Shown: positions 11,711 through 24,990 of the stretch, piece after piece
Position numbering within the stretch: position 1 is the stretch's first letter
Layout: the number at the start of each line of letters is the position of its first letter
Source of the DNA: Tanytarsus gracilentus
Lineage: Eukaryota; Arthropoda; Insecta; Diptera; Chironomidae
DNA length: 64,000 nucleotides
Assembly: GCA_038502055.1 (NCBI GenBank)
Contig: JAXRKN010000041.1
Span: forward strand, 3,205,501-3,269,500
Direction: 5' to 3'
The notes under the pieces: model-generated
What the model saw: the letters and a program-made list of their open reading frames with translations, nothing else
What the model was told of the DNA's origin: nothing
Databases searched by the model: none
Position numbers and translations under genes: made by a program

Positions 11711-11991
11711 TTTTATTTATAACTACGAAGAGGGGTTGTTCGATCGTCATTCACGTCTTTCTCAAGATATGATTTGCAGCTCCCGAGGTGGGCGATTCCC
11801 GCGGGGACGCCTGCTGTTGAGGGGGAAAAAAGGGGTATTTATACTCTATTCTTAAGAGAAATCTTAAGAGTTCTGCATGATTACGTTTTTATTCTTAGCC
11901 TAAGCTTTCGAGCTATGGAAAAGGAAATTAAAACGGGCGCGTCCTCCTGGTAACTCCAGCGTGCTACCTCTTTGTCATCTATCTATCTATC

Positions 11992-12012
11992 TAAAATAAA
12001 TGTCAAAGTAAT
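11992..12012. repeat. Right 21-bp target-site duplication
   Basis: Exact copy of 10809-10829, beginning immediately after the final TCTA of the element tail. Confidence 0.85.
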
Positions 12013-15000
12013 TAATTGAATTTGTGGATGCTTGATGATTAACAATCATCAGAAATTCCATCTAATGCGATTAAATTATTTCATGATTCAAAAACTTCAA
12101 AGGGAATATTAAAAGAAACGTATGTAAATACCTTCTTTAGACACTCAACGAGGATGATGTAAAATTTAACTGCGACTTATGTGCGTGGATTATATTGAGG
12201 TTCATCATATTTCCTTTCCATTACACTCCCGCCACCTTTCGCTTGTTTACAGACTTTGTTGTTGTGCCTCGAGAGGAAACTCTCTCATGTACTTGAAATT
12301 ATCTTTCGTGCACATAAAAACACTTTGGGGCTGTTTGTTTACTCATTAATGACTGTGATTTTTCAACATAAAACGTGAAAGGATGTTGATGATGATAAAG
12401 TCGAGATTATTTTACTTTCCACAAAATTATTACTAAATTGTGGGTAGAGTGTGAGGTTTGCTGTTGATTGTTTCAACCGCAAATAACTTAATATGTGAAA
12501 CTTCAAGTTTCGTGATTATAAATCAAAATCTTAAAAAATAGAAAATTCTCAATTTTGTTAAATCATTGATTGAGCAAAAAAAGTCAAGCCACGAAAATTT
12601 TCGAGATAATAAGAAACTTTTTGTTTTCCAACAAGCTGGGCAAGAAATTTTATATTGCTTTTCTCTTTATTACTCATCTCTCTGAATAAAATACCCTTCA
12701 CGACTGTTTAAGGGGGGATGGTTTGAGTAAGATCCTCATTTTTCATATTTTTTCCTACCAAAAACTTTTTAAAACATGACAAAGTTTCTTAAGAAATTCA
12801 TAATTCATTTTCTTGTCAATATTGGTCACGATTTTTTATTGGATTTTATGAGGTTCATGATTAAAAGCTTTGTGGCATTAAATCGTGAATTGGATTTTAT
12901 CGAGAGTTGAAAATTTGCAATTAGATGACCTGGTTTGAAATCGATGCCATCAATTTAATTTGAGAAATCTAAAAAATGTTTTCTCATAACCTTAAAGCTC
13001 ACTCAAAAAATATCCTTAAAAAGTTTCTTTTGTGCCATGAAGACTATTCAATTTGTTGTTTAATTTCATCATGCTGAGTTTGAATGAAATAAAATTGAAT
13101 GTCAGAAGCATGAACGAGAATTTTTCCACATAATCATCTTATTATTTAATTTCGAGTGTAAGTCAATGATTCCAACATATAAATGGACTTCCACTTTCAC
13201 TTAATGGAGAGTCATTTATAGTTTTTTCTTTATTTAAGACCGAGCAATGAGAGAAAATGATGCGCCACAATAAATCATTTCATTATAAATCCAACGAGTC
13301 TTTATTTTCTCACCAGAGTAACTGTCGACATATTTTTCGATGATTTTTTAATTTATCATAATCAAATTTCCTTCCCGCTAATGCTCTTCTAGCTGCCTGC
13401 TGTCAATTTTTCTTCCTTTTTTGCGTTCTCATACCGCAATAGAGCAACGCGGCAATGAGAGCGAGAACAAATTCCTAATGATGAAGTGGCGGTGTTGTGG
13501 TAAAAAAGTATCAGAATTCAGAAGAGCAAGAAGAAAACTGCCAGGGCAACTTTTACTTACTGAGCAACATCGCAACGTCATCCATAAAGCATTAGAGATA
13601 AATATGATTTTTATTTGATGTGACTATGATGGCATAAAAACGATTATTATATGGTAGGCCATAAAAATTTCCTTTCGCTGCATAAAACACAAAAAAGAAT
13701 TGCTGGGTTTGAGTTTGAGGAAGGAAAGAAATTCTTTTTTGATATGTCGGCGGTCGTAAAAATTCTTTCTGCTAAAAGAGTTTTTGACATCAACACGAAT
13801 GTCACATCAAAAATATAAAATAATCTTTAATGATCCCACATGATAGCGTCACACCAACCTTCACATACACTGAATGAAATTTCAAGCGTTGGCAAATTGA
13901 CCGGCTTTAGTGAGAAAAATATCTTGATCGTAAAATAGGCTTTCATTTTCTTTCTGCATCATTTACTTGACATGAGGAAAATTTGGTGTGTTAATTTTTG
14001 ATTTAAACGGAAATGAAACTTGCGATGATAAAAATTACGTTTCGAACTGTTTGAGGAATACAAAGAAAATAATTTTTCCTGTGTCATCAGCAAAAATTAC
14101 ATTTCTGCAGGCCATTTTTGATAAACCATTGCGACCTTTTTAGCACACGCTGAAAGGATTTTTAAAAATTAAACAACATTTACGGTTTCGCAGAAAAATT
14201 ACTTTTTTACACCATGATGACCATAATGCGGGATTAAAAGAGACATTTTGCTCTTTTCGACGGATATTTTTTCTCTCACTGTGTGATTAAAATGTTACAT
14301 CATCAAAAAGTATGTCACACGGTTGAAGGAACTTTTTCCTCTATGTCATTAAAAGCAATCGCATTTTGCGGCTCATCCGAGTGGAAGTTTTTAATTACAG
14401 TGATATGTTATTCGAGTGAGTTCGTCTGTGTGTCTTTCGCTTTGGTTAAAATATATGTCGAGTAGTTTTGCTAATTAATTTCATTAAGAGTCAGGCAGAA
14501 AAAATGTTTCGTTGGGTATAAACGAAAAAAAAGCTCTAAGGAGATGAACTTTTTCACCTCGAGCTAGGATTTTTGTGTCTGAAAAGGTTATGGCAATATT
14601 GAGAAAATGTCAATGACCCTTGCTGCTATCTCGACAGACTAAAACGTAAAGGTTTGTCTATAAATGTAATAAATCTAAATTTAAAAAGGTTTTTTTTTGC
14701 TCGGGGTTGTGAGCAGCAACTTGTGATATATGTCAATTTTTCACAGATGAAAACGAAAAAGTTTTTTACATGTTGCAACATACTGGTGAAAATGGACACA
14801 GATGAAAAGTTAGATGTGTATAGAAAATTTTTCTTAAAAGACATGCAAAAGTTTTTGAATTTGAAAAATTAAATATTAATTTGTCAAAACATTTTAAATT
14901 TAATCAAGTGAAGTTTACAGTAACATTTTTTGAAAAATTTCCTAAACAAATCATTTTGAGTTGCGCGACAAAGTATATATTAAAGACAACTGTCACTCAT

Positions 15001-18000
15001 CACGCAACTTCTCATCGTCTTAAGCCATCATCGTCCGCCCTTCGTTATCATTTAATAAGATTCATACTCATCCCAAGGCAATCACTTCTGTCCGCATTTC
15101 AACATTTTTCTTTCAAGAGATTTCTTGTGATTATCTTTTCTGCAAAAATGCGCACAATATTGCGTAAGGTTATGATGTGGTGTGGGCGCTCTGTGACACA
15201 TGAAAAATAAGCGTGTTTGTGATGAAAACTTTTAGTGAAATACTGAGAGATTTTTAATATAAATTCTTCATTGACTCTTTAAAAATTAAAGCAGCTTTTC
15301 ACCTCCAAAGCTCTCCAACGACAAGTCTGTCGTTCTTCTCAAGAAAAATGCTTTGCATGGATTTTGAACTTTGGATAGACCTTCCGCGTGCTTACAAATT
15401 GATGTCATAAAAGTTGTGAAATCAAAAGATTTTTATAAAACCTTAAGTGAGATTGAGAATTAAGAAAATAATTTTGAAATTTCAAAAACCGTTAAAATTT
15501 AAAAAATAAATCTCAAAAAAATTCAAAACCCCATAAAAATGCACGAAAGAATGAGAGGAGAAAAATCTCTTTCAACACTTCCGTTGCAGAAATCGCTGAG
15601 GCAATGAATTTTTTCAATAAAAATGGAATTTTGGGCGTTTTTCGTCGTTTTTACAACCAGCCTAAGCAAATGTATGCTAATTTAAGGTTCATGTTTGCAA
15701 AAGCACTCGAAAATGGAATTTCCTTCACAACACACTTCCGAAGGCATTTAATTTCACTTTAATTTCGAATGGAATTTTTTCCTCCCCATGACTGATGCTC
15801 TTAGCAACGAAAGCTTTTATGTTGTGCGACGACGAGATGATTATGGAAGTTCTTGAGATTTTTGTTGGAGAAATTCCATCCTTTTGTGGTATTTTCTGAT
15901 CCATCTTCCCCTTAACTTTAGTTATATTTCTCTCGAACTCCATTCGAGGGTAACGTTCACATTGTCATAACATTTAATGCCCAAAGAGAGAAACGAATGG
16001 TTGACTGCTGCAAACATTAGAGAGAGAGAAAGCTTTTATGCCTCAATGACAGCACCTCCCGCTCATTTCACTTACATTCACTGTATGTGGCCTCGACGAT
16101 GCTCTAATTGCTTTCGGCCTCAACAAGACAGATGCCAATATCAGAAATTACCTTTATGTCGTCAATTATTTATTCTAATTATGATGGTTTTGCCCTCATC
16201 CACTTCACCTTTTACGCAATTTGCCACATACGGTGTGTGTGTGTTTATTCGTCTGTGAGACATTCGCCACGTGTGTGCGAATTTGAGGCAAGAAAAGTAA
16301 ATTTTTGTGTAAGTCTGTTAAGAAAGCCTTTCTTCGGCTCATTCCAATGAAAAGGGAAATATTTTGTTTGGAGAAAAGCTGATTGGAATTTTAATAATTC
16401 ATGAGCGAATGGAATTTCATTCGATATGCGGAGCTGAAGAAAATTCAAATAGAAAATCAAAAGGGAAATTTTAAGAGCAATCAAGCATGGTAAAATTTTG
16501 TTGTAACTTGTAATTGAAAAAAAATTACAGAATTTGCGGCTCACCAACGAGGAAGTGCTTTTGGATGTTTTCTCTCGAAAATTACCTACATCAAAATGTT
16601 AATTAAACTTTACAATGACGCTAACCACAATCTCTTTCAACCACACGCAATCGCTCGATAAAGAAAAAGAAGACTCTAATTGTTGTTGCGGCCTTTTTTC
16701 GGCTTCTCTCTTTTTTCTCACGCTTTGAGCTTTCCTGATTTATCATTTGTGAAAATGGTTTTCTGTAAACACAAGCACTGCTTTTATTTACAAATAATGG
16801 AAACTAAACAACTTCACACTCGACGAGAAAAGCGACCATCGTTGATTATATTCCCCTTTGGGATAGTTCCCTCATATTGTTTCCTCGGTATTTTTATGAA
16901 TCGTATGAACATTAACGTGGTGACTCGAAAATATATTCGAACTCGATGATTTCATTTTTTGTAACGGTTTTTAGATTTTCAAATCTGTTTAGAAAGCTTT
17001 CAAAAAGCTCTCGTGTCAATCCCACTCAAATGAATTTGTTACTAAAAATTAAATAATTATTAAATTTAAATTTGTAAAATATTCCGAACCCCACAGTATA
17101 TAGGAAATTACATACAGAAGCAATATTGAGCGCATCTGTAATTATTTATATTGAAGAGAGCTCAAGGAAGGATGAAAGCAATATCGAGAGCATTGTAATG
17201 GATTAAATTCACACAACAAGAACATAATCGTGCAAAATGTTTACGGGCAATAAATGATGAGAGCGAAGAAAAAAGAAGGGAGCGAATGGAATTTTAGTGA
17301 GAAATTCAATATGCATGGATTGTTCTCAAGTTTTTCAGCAATGATATCTCAAGCACTTTTTCTTACAAATCATCCAAGATGGAACGGTAGAATTCTAATA
17401 ACAAATGCATGTCATGTATCACAATCAACAAGACAGTTGAAACTTTACTTTTTCTTCCTCTCTTATAATACAAGTGAACACATTGCCTTGCTACCTTTTG
17501 GCATTATTTCAACATCTCGTGTTCAACGCAACATTTCTCCTTGAAGTGCTTCTATAAATCATAAAGTTCACTTTTTCGGATGCCAGCAACAAATCGATGC
17601 TGCGATGTGGCAATATTTTAAGAGGGGAAATATTTGGTTTTAAAATTTTATTACAACTTGTAACTTACAGCATGTCTCGACACTTATGACTTTTGTGAGG
17701 AAAATTTCGAGCACGACTGTTAAACTTTTACCGGATTTCGCCTGTTGATAATTCTCTAATTCCCGAATAACCCAAAGGAATCTCCTTAAAGCTGCAATTT
17801 AAAAGGAATGCACGAGAAGAATTTTTATCATTGATGTACAAAAAAATATTCTACTCTCCTCAGATTATTTTATTCTATTTTGCTGTTGTTGCGACTTTTT
17901 TTACTGTCGTCGAACGATGAAATGAGAGATAAAATTCTTCTGTTATTGCATAAGAAACATTTTTGCTCGCAATTTTCACTTAAAATTCAAACGCTTATTA

Positions 18001-19390
18001 TTCTTTCAGGCTCGCGAAGCTTTTTTTAGAAAGACAGACATTTTTAATTTTATTGAGTAATGTCAATATTTTTATTTTAATTAATTTCGAGAATAATTTC
18101 TTCAAGGTCTTTTTAAACAAAAATAAACTTTTAAGCGGCTTTTGAACAAGTTCACGGTAAACTTGTGAAAGGAATAAATAATTTTATAAAATAAATTTAT
18201 TTTCTGAAAATAAAATGTTTTTAATTAATCATTCTAGACGATTCCTTTAAAACGTGCTGAGTATTTTTTGTTTGAATCTTTATTATTTCTGAGAATTTTT
18301 AAAGAAGATATTTTAGAATAAATTTCAATATTTTCCAATTAAAATAATAAATAAATGAAATAACTCAAATGATAAATTTTAAAATTGTTTCATTAGATGA
18401 AAAATTAAATATTTCAGTTAATTAATACCGAGAATTATGTGTAATTTTGTGAAACAATTTTCTATTATTATTATTTTTGTTAGGTCAAGTAGAGCTTTTG
18501 AATTATGCTAAAAAGCTCTTTTAAATCTAAAAAGATTTTTGGAACACTTGCGTTAAAGTTTCGTGAAAAAGTTTGTTGTACAAGTTTTCTGAACGAACTC
18601 AGCTCGATTTAAATTTTGAAAGTTCGTTTCTATTATTTAAAAAAAATATTTCTTTAAAGGAGCCATTGTGGACAATTCAATCATAATAAAAACTAACACA
18701 TTTTAAAGCAAAATCCTTATAAATAATAATAAAAAACTCTTTTTGTTTAAATTTTTAAATTTTTTTTATACTTCCTTTGCTTTTTTATTTTATGCAATTT
18801 TTTTTGGATATTTTACATTAATTTAACATTTTTTTCTCCACATTATGTCAATTTAAAATTGATAATTTCACCAAGTTTCTCTTTTCATGTGTAAACTTAT
18901 GAACGGCGATAGTGAATTTTAACACTACATAGATAGTTTTTCAATTACTTTTTTTTCCTCAAACTACTGCATAATGCCATAATAAAAATTTACTAAATTT
19001 GAAAGCATAAAATAATTCTAGGATTATTTAGCATAGTGCGGTGTAAATTTAAAACTCTTAATTGGCATTCCTTGTCGGTGAAAAAAAAAATCATAAATAA
19101 TCTAAAGTGGATTGAAAAATAAATTTAAGCCATCCTAAATTATTTTTAATCATTTCTAAAAAGAAATTCCTCACGAAAAAAAGACTATCTTAAAAATTAT
19201 CACATTTAGAAAAAAAAACTTATATTGCCTTAACGTATGCTTTTAAAAGAGAGAAAGAAATTATTGTGAAAATTTTCTAAATTTACAACTTGCAGCTTTT
19301 TGCACGAATAGATTAACAATTTTTTTATGCCCTATGTAGTACACGAGTATCATGAGAAGGACGTGTAGTCCGATGCATCATCGACGCCCA
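12013..19390. other. Long non-coding stretch
   Basis: No gene recognised on either strand. Several open frames of 60-109 codons (for example 14881-15210 and 15977-16258, plus) lack motifs and overlap equally open frames on the other strand or in another frame. From 18000 to 19300 the sequence is especially AT-rich. Confidence 0.45.
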
Positions 19391-19394
19391 AAAT

Positions 19395-19400
19395 TTTATT
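19395..19400 (-). terminator. Possible poly(A) signal of the dehydrogenase gene
   Basis: TTTATT on the plus strand is AATAAA on the minus strand, about 230 bp past the stop codon of the minus-strand dehydrogenase. It is the nearest clear canonical hexamer I found downstream. A variant hexamer closer to the stop is equally possible. Confidence 0.3.
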
Positions 19401-19627
19401 CAGTCTATGTGATATTTGTCGAATGCACAACTCGCGTCTACAAATGAGATTTTTAATCCCTCAAACAACTTTTATGTCGATGTAAAAAATTATTTTTTAT
19501 CTTCATGCCATCTTTAAACCAATTTTGATGTTTAATCTTTATAGCAATTTTATGAATATTTTTTTCCTTCTCTTCCTTCATGTGATTCAAAAAAAAAAAC
19601 AATTTTAATACTCTCTATGTGCACTTC

Positions 19628-20963
19628 TTACTCGATGTCGTGAAATTGGAGAATAGCTCGACCGGGAATTTCGGAATGAACGAGCTTTTGAATGACTTCG
19701 GAGGCTTGTTCTGCGGGAAAGACTGTGTGCGGTGGTGGTTTAATCTGAAAGATATTTAAAATCATTAAAACACCTTCATATGAATATTTCACACATCAAC
19801 ACTCACCTCCTTAGAAGCGACAAGTTTAGTGACCTCATGAAGCTGCTCAATCGTTCCCGTCGGAACCGGCTCGATATGTTGCTTGCGTTCTGCGGCTCTT
19901 CGTGAAAATTTCGGCATGAGGTGCTCGGCAGTCTCGTCACTAATCAATACGACACCGCCCTCATTTAAACATTGCAATGATCTGTGTAAGCTACGCGAGG
20001 TTGTACCAAAGTCAATAACGATATCTACATAACCGCCGCAGCAATCCACTGTGCGTTCAATTAATTGCTTCTCATACAAATCTTCGCTCCACTGTACGAC
20101 ATTAACTCTGCAAGAAGAAATTATTATAATTGAATGTCAAGCTGTGACGTCAATCGAACTCACTTTAATTTTTTACATGACTCCGACTCTTGTTTTGCCA
20201 AAAGAAGACCCTCGTCGCGTAAACATGCAATGGTCACCTCTATTGAATGCTTATGTGGCTCATTTGCTGAATTGAAGTGCTGAGCGGCAATTCTGACGGC
20301 CCACAAAGCGAGACCACCGGTTCCAACAATTAAAATTTTGACTGGCTCATCATTTCCACGTTTCTTCACAACGCCATCGATGATTTTGTGAGCGGTCATA
20401 ATTGAGCTCATTGCGAGTAATGCACCAGTGGGCAACATGGATGCAATTGCCAATTCAAGATTGTCGGGAACGGGAACCAAGTATTTGAGATCTGGTACGC
20501 AAAGAAGTTCCGAATATCCATGCGGGAGACCTTCGTATGGATAAATAATGACTCGATCGTTCTTTTTAAAGCCACAATTTGCGGGCACATCGGCACCGAG
20601 CGATTCAATAATGCCGGCAACCTCAAAGCCAGGGAAAAGAGCGGCATCTCTATAGCCACAGTGTGATGGTGAGCTAGAATTCGCATCTGCTTTTCCAGCC
20701 GATTGCATTTGTGCCAAGGCAGCTGTGACTGAACTTATATCCGACATTTCTCGTCCCATTTGCTCGGGATTGCTCGATATACTTGAACTCGAAATTTCAC
20801 GAGATCTTCTATAGCAAGCGCCGGCATAGACGATGAGAATGCGAGCACCTTTCGATGGACAATCAGCGACGGCAACAATGTTATTTGAGACGCATTGTTT
20901 GAGGAGGTTCGGTGAATCAATTGACACTTGACGGCAAAGTTTATTTATTTCGCCTTTCTCCAT
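19628..20963 (-). CDS. Zinc-less medium-chain dehydrogenase/reductase, 3 exons
   Basis: Three exons, 20963-20164, 20107-19807 and 19744-19628 (minus strand), join in frame to 405 residues. Introns of 56 and 62 bp have proper ends (AAA|GTGAGT...TTGCAG and GAG|GTGAGT...TTTCAG). The N-terminal GroES-like half has AGACYRRSR (about residues 47-55) and PGFEVAG (111-117). The second half has the nucleotide-binding turn VGTGGLALWAVRIA (213-226), DIVIDFGTTS in exon 2, and the family-typical tail with a GRAIL motif. The zinc ligands of classical alcohol dehydrogenases are absent: PGFEVAG stands where GHE is usual, and there is no structural four-Cys lobe. It is therefore probably an NAD(P)H-dependent reductase of the quinone- or enoyl-reductase type; the substrate is unknown. 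A Ser/Ala-rich insertion (about 56-105) between the two N-terminal motifs is unusual. The start at 20963 follows an acceptor at 20977-20978. The open frame does continue upstream, but only through that intron. Confidence 0.88.
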
Positions 20964-20976
20964 TGAGCTCGTACGT

Positions 20977-21231
20977 CTAAAAATATAAATTAGAGTTGAT
21001 TGAGGAAATTGCTGATAAAGATTTTGAAACATTTTCAACTAATGTGTTGAGAACTTTAAAATATTTTTATGTTACGCAATGCGAAATAACAAAATTTCAC
21101 AGAAATCACCATAAATTGTGTCTATAAACAAATCACTTAACCTCATGGATTTTGAGCGTTATTATCAGTGTTTCAAATTGTGCGGTAAATTGTTATTAAT
21201 ATGATCGTGTGAATTTTCAAGAATCTCTCAC
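20977..21231 (-). other. Probable 5'-UTR intron of the dehydrogenase gene
   Basis: Thirteen bases upstream of the ATG at 20963 the minus strand reads TATTTTTAG|ACG, a good acceptor, so the first coding exon probably starts at 20976. A matching donor CGA|GTGAGAG lies at 21232/21231, just downstream of an initiator-like element. The implied leader exon would be only about 15 bases, so another donor is possible. Confidence 0.4.
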
Positions 21232-21239
21232 TCGCCACT

Positions 21240-21262
21240 CAACACTGATAAGATAATTTTCA
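21240..21262 (-). promoter_or_regulatory. Candidate dehydrogenase promoter with GATA sites
   Basis: On the minus strand TTATCAGTG contains the arthropod initiator TCAGT, with +1 A at about 21246. Immediately upstream, overlapping GATA-factor sites lie at 21247-21256 (GATAAGATAA on the plus strand), and another GATAAG is near 21312. GATA sites are common in insect gut and fat-body promoters. No TATA box is visible. The assignment rests on position relative to the 5' intron. Confidence 0.35.
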
Positions 21263-21312
21263 GCTTTTACTGCACGAATCACAGCTGTCGCATTTTATTA
21301 ATGTCATAACAC

Positions 21313-24300
21313 GATAAGACGCAATGTACGTCAATATATTAATTAAAAACACAAAATTATGGGTCAGTAGGAGAGTTTTTTAATCCACATAAATATTTTT
21401 TTTTCTCATATTATGAGATGAGCACACCCCAAGGTGACTTTGAAAGTTTCAGCGCTTTGTAATGATTCAGCTAAAAATAAAAAATTCAGTTCAACTAGTT
21501 TTTCCTTTTCAAAGCTTGACGAGTTACCGATTTGCACTCGAATTGCAAAATAAAATATCAAGCGGAGGAAATTTTTTAAACAAATTTTAAACTCGAAAAT
21601 AAAATAAAAATTTACGAAAAATTTATTAAAAAAATTTATGAAAAAAAATAAAAATGTTTAATTTGAATTTCAATCGATGAATAAAAGTTTAAAATAAAAT
21701 AATTTTATTCAACGAAAAGATTAAAATTGAATAAATACTTTTTAAATTAGATTTACATTTTTTACAATTTAATTCTTTTGAATTTTGAAGCACATTGAAA
21801 ATGATTTTCAGTCCAAAAATAAATGTGAAATATTTTTTTCTCCACTTATGACCTTCTCGAATACACACACGTGGTGTTTTTCAACTTTTCATGATATTAA
21901 AATTCTCAATAAGTTGTCAAAAATATTATTCCCACAAAAAATAAATAAGTAAATGAGAACAAAATGAAATAATGAGAATTTAAAATTTTGCTGATGTCTG
22001 TCTGCAACAACGAGGAAGTCTAGAATTTCAGATTTCCTTCCTCACAAAATGTAATTCAATAGTTGTTTCTACATTTATTTTTAAAGAATTATTATTGACT
22101 TTAGAACCAGTTAAAAAGTTGTGTAAGCTTTCAGTTTTCACTTTCAATGTCAATGAATTCAGTCACTTTTCACAAGCGGTGTCGGGCGAGTGCGAGAAAA
22201 GACTTTAATGGTGTAAGTGTAACCATAAAGGAATCGAAAGATGTTAAGGAACTCTCAAAGCGCATGAGAGACCGTCACTTGTGTATGTGTGTGTGTATCA
22301 CGCAGTCGATGAATGATTTGAAATGAATAATAATTTTTTCTTTGTTTAATTTCATTGAAAAATTCATCACAGGTAAGAAAAAGTGGACTTTGTACTTATT
22401 GTTTGCGTCACGATTTCGAGAAGTCACTCTCATAATCTCCACGTATGATGAAATTTTCATTCTACTATTTAAGTTAGGAAATTTGGCGTCCATACCCATA
22501 CATCAGGAACTCATTTTGTCGCTGTATATGCATTTCCATTTTAAGTTCTTGTAATGAGTCGGCAATCGTCATGATTGATAATTTTTTTAGTTCTTTTTAA
22601 TGCAAAATATCCAATTTTTTTTCACAAAGAAAATTATTTTTTTTCGATAGAAAAAACTCAACACTTTTTAATAATTTCACGAAATAAAAAATTTCTTTTC
22701 ACTTTTAATCGCTTTTTATTTTTCAGCGTGTTGCTAATTTTCCTTCTTTCTTTTTTCTCACTTTAATTATTTCACTCTCGAGAGGTTCTGACTGAACGCT
22801 TTCAAAGTAGAATTTACACTATGCTGAGTTTTTCCTTATTTTTAGTTTTATATATTTAAACTTACATACACGACTGTTTGGATGTTTTTCGTGTATGACG
22901 AGCGTAAAGTGAATGTTGTACAACAACGAAATTTATATGTGTGAATGTTTTGCTCGTTGTTGCAACGCATTTCATATTTTCAGACTTTTTAAAAATTCAA
23001 AAAATGCCGCTTAATTGAAATTTTAGGGTCTAATTTTTATTGTAAGGTGTTTGCAAATTATAATTAATTTTTTACATGCTAATTGATCACGATTGCAATG
23101 AATGTTAATGCATGAAAATGAGACAAATGATGAACAAACATACAAATTTTTATTTTTACTCTCTCGATAAATATCTGCGACCTCAATAGACGTTCGAGAG
23201 CACACACTCTTTTATCCAAATTAAGTTTTTTGCGTAGCTTCAAAACTGGAGGAAGACGAACGATGCGATTAAGTTTTAAATTGGAACAAAAAAAATTATT
23301 TTAAGCAAAAATCTTAAGGCGTGTGTGACCCAAGGAAGTGACAGATAAATTGATATCATTTTGATGCCATTACACTACCTTGAAAAACTTGAAGTAAACA
23401 ATGTTCAGCGACCAAAAAGGTGATTGACAAAGTAAGTCGAGGTGACATAGAATCAGATCACAAAACGTGTTAATCATGCTTGATGTTGGTGATAAAAATT
23501 GTGTGGGCATAAAAAGGGCTGGAAACATATTTTTATCAAGATTTTTTGAAGGTGATTTTTAAGTCAAACTTTATTGAAATAATAAATAATATTTGATTAA
23601 AAATTAGCTGATGAATTGTTTGTTTAAATTAAAAAAAACATATCAAATTGCTTATAAACAAAAATCTCATCAAAATTCTCATGTGTGCATTGCATTGTCA
23701 GATGAGACTTTTGTCCTTGGTATTTGGAGAACTTTATCTTTTCTTCTTGAGCGTCAAATTATCATCATCTTGGCTTTTAATTAACTTTTAAATTACTTTT
23801 CTATGGTGATGAAACTTTTATTGAAAATGGTTAAAATTTGTATTGAAAAAATGTTTTAGCAATTTTAATTTAAACCATTTATTAGTTCCAGGAATCCATG
23901 AAATATTTTTTTAAATTTTTAGATTTTCTCTTCATGCAGAAAAATATTATACATTCTGCAAAGTAGCAATTACCTTTTTATGGGTCAGAGCAAAAATGTT
24001 TTAATTTTCCATTAAGTAGTGTAATTACAAAGAAACGAGAAACAATAATAATAAGCATAAAATTCAATTGATTCAGTGAGAAATCTTCAACGAGTGAAAA
24101 TATCACGTCTCACTTTGTTTGACTTAAATATCATTTAGAAGAAAGAAATTAGAGGCTTGTGCGAGGTGTGTGGAAATGAAAAAATAAACAAAACAAAATT
24201 TTTGTTTCTCTATCACGAATATTAAGCAGGTTTGTGTGGATTTTACATTTAAATTATTATTTTTAGAATTTTTACAAAAATCTCGACGAAAAAGAGGAAA

Positions 24301-24990
24301 AAGTACTTTATGACAAAGTGAAAGTGAAAGTTTGTGTTCTCAATTCCTCTGCGACGCAACATCGTTCTAAAAATATTTTTGCGAAAAGTCGAGATCAACG
24401 TCATATATTTTTTTGTTGTTGTGTGGCATGAGAGGAAAATATGAGAAGGTGAATATCACGCCAATGCATCGTGACATCGATGTCTGACATATCACATTTG
24501 TTTAAAGCGTGATGCTTCGCCTTGTTTTGTAATTGGAAAATTTTGTCATCGTTATCACTCAAATTGATGACAAAACAATGTTTCGGTGATTCAACAGTCG
24601 GTCATTTAAAATTCTCACGCTTAAGGCACAATTTTTTAGCGAATATTTGTCTGGTGGTGTCGAATGGAAAATTTTAATAGACAGTCATCGAATTTTATAT
24701 AAAAAATTCCACAACAATTAATCCGGGCGCTTAATTATTAACCTTGCAAAGGGTCGAGTTGCAATTTTTATGAAAAGTTTCATCTTACAACTTTTAATTA
24801 AAAATTTGAAGACAAAATAAATAAAATCAGTCATTGTGAAACCATTCAGCAAATTCTTTATCGAATAGACTGGAAAATTTTATTTGTGGACGCTGACTCG
24901 CGTGAGAAATGTAAACAAAGAATTTGCAATGTGGAAAAATATCTATGAAGTTCGCGATTCAAAGAAAATAATTTTTTTATTTGTTTTTTA
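21313..24990. other. Non-coding AT-rich stretch
   Basis: No gene supported. Open frames (for example 22342-22554 plus) begin at non-ATG codons or have biased composition. A short GT microsatellite is present near 22283-22296. Confidence 0.45.

Larger units (their letters stand above)
10830..11991 (+). mobile_element. Probable 5'-truncated non-LTR or SINE-like insertion
   Basis: The 1,162-bp segment is flanked by the 21-bp duplication and ends in four TCTA units, a simple-sequence tail typical of many LINE and SINE 3' ends. Its right part (from about 11220) is clearly richer in GC than the flanks. It holds a long hairpin (11656-11710) and a second one (11850-11869, TCTTAAGA-gaaa-TCTTAAGA); 3' stem-loops often serve as reverse-transcriptase recognition sites. 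No reverse-transcriptase or endonuclease frame remains, so this is a non-autonomous or heavily 5'-truncated copy read on the plus strand. The leftmost 200 bp look like ordinary AT-rich host DNA, so the true 5' end is less certain than the 3' end. The clade is not identified. Confidence 0.8.
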
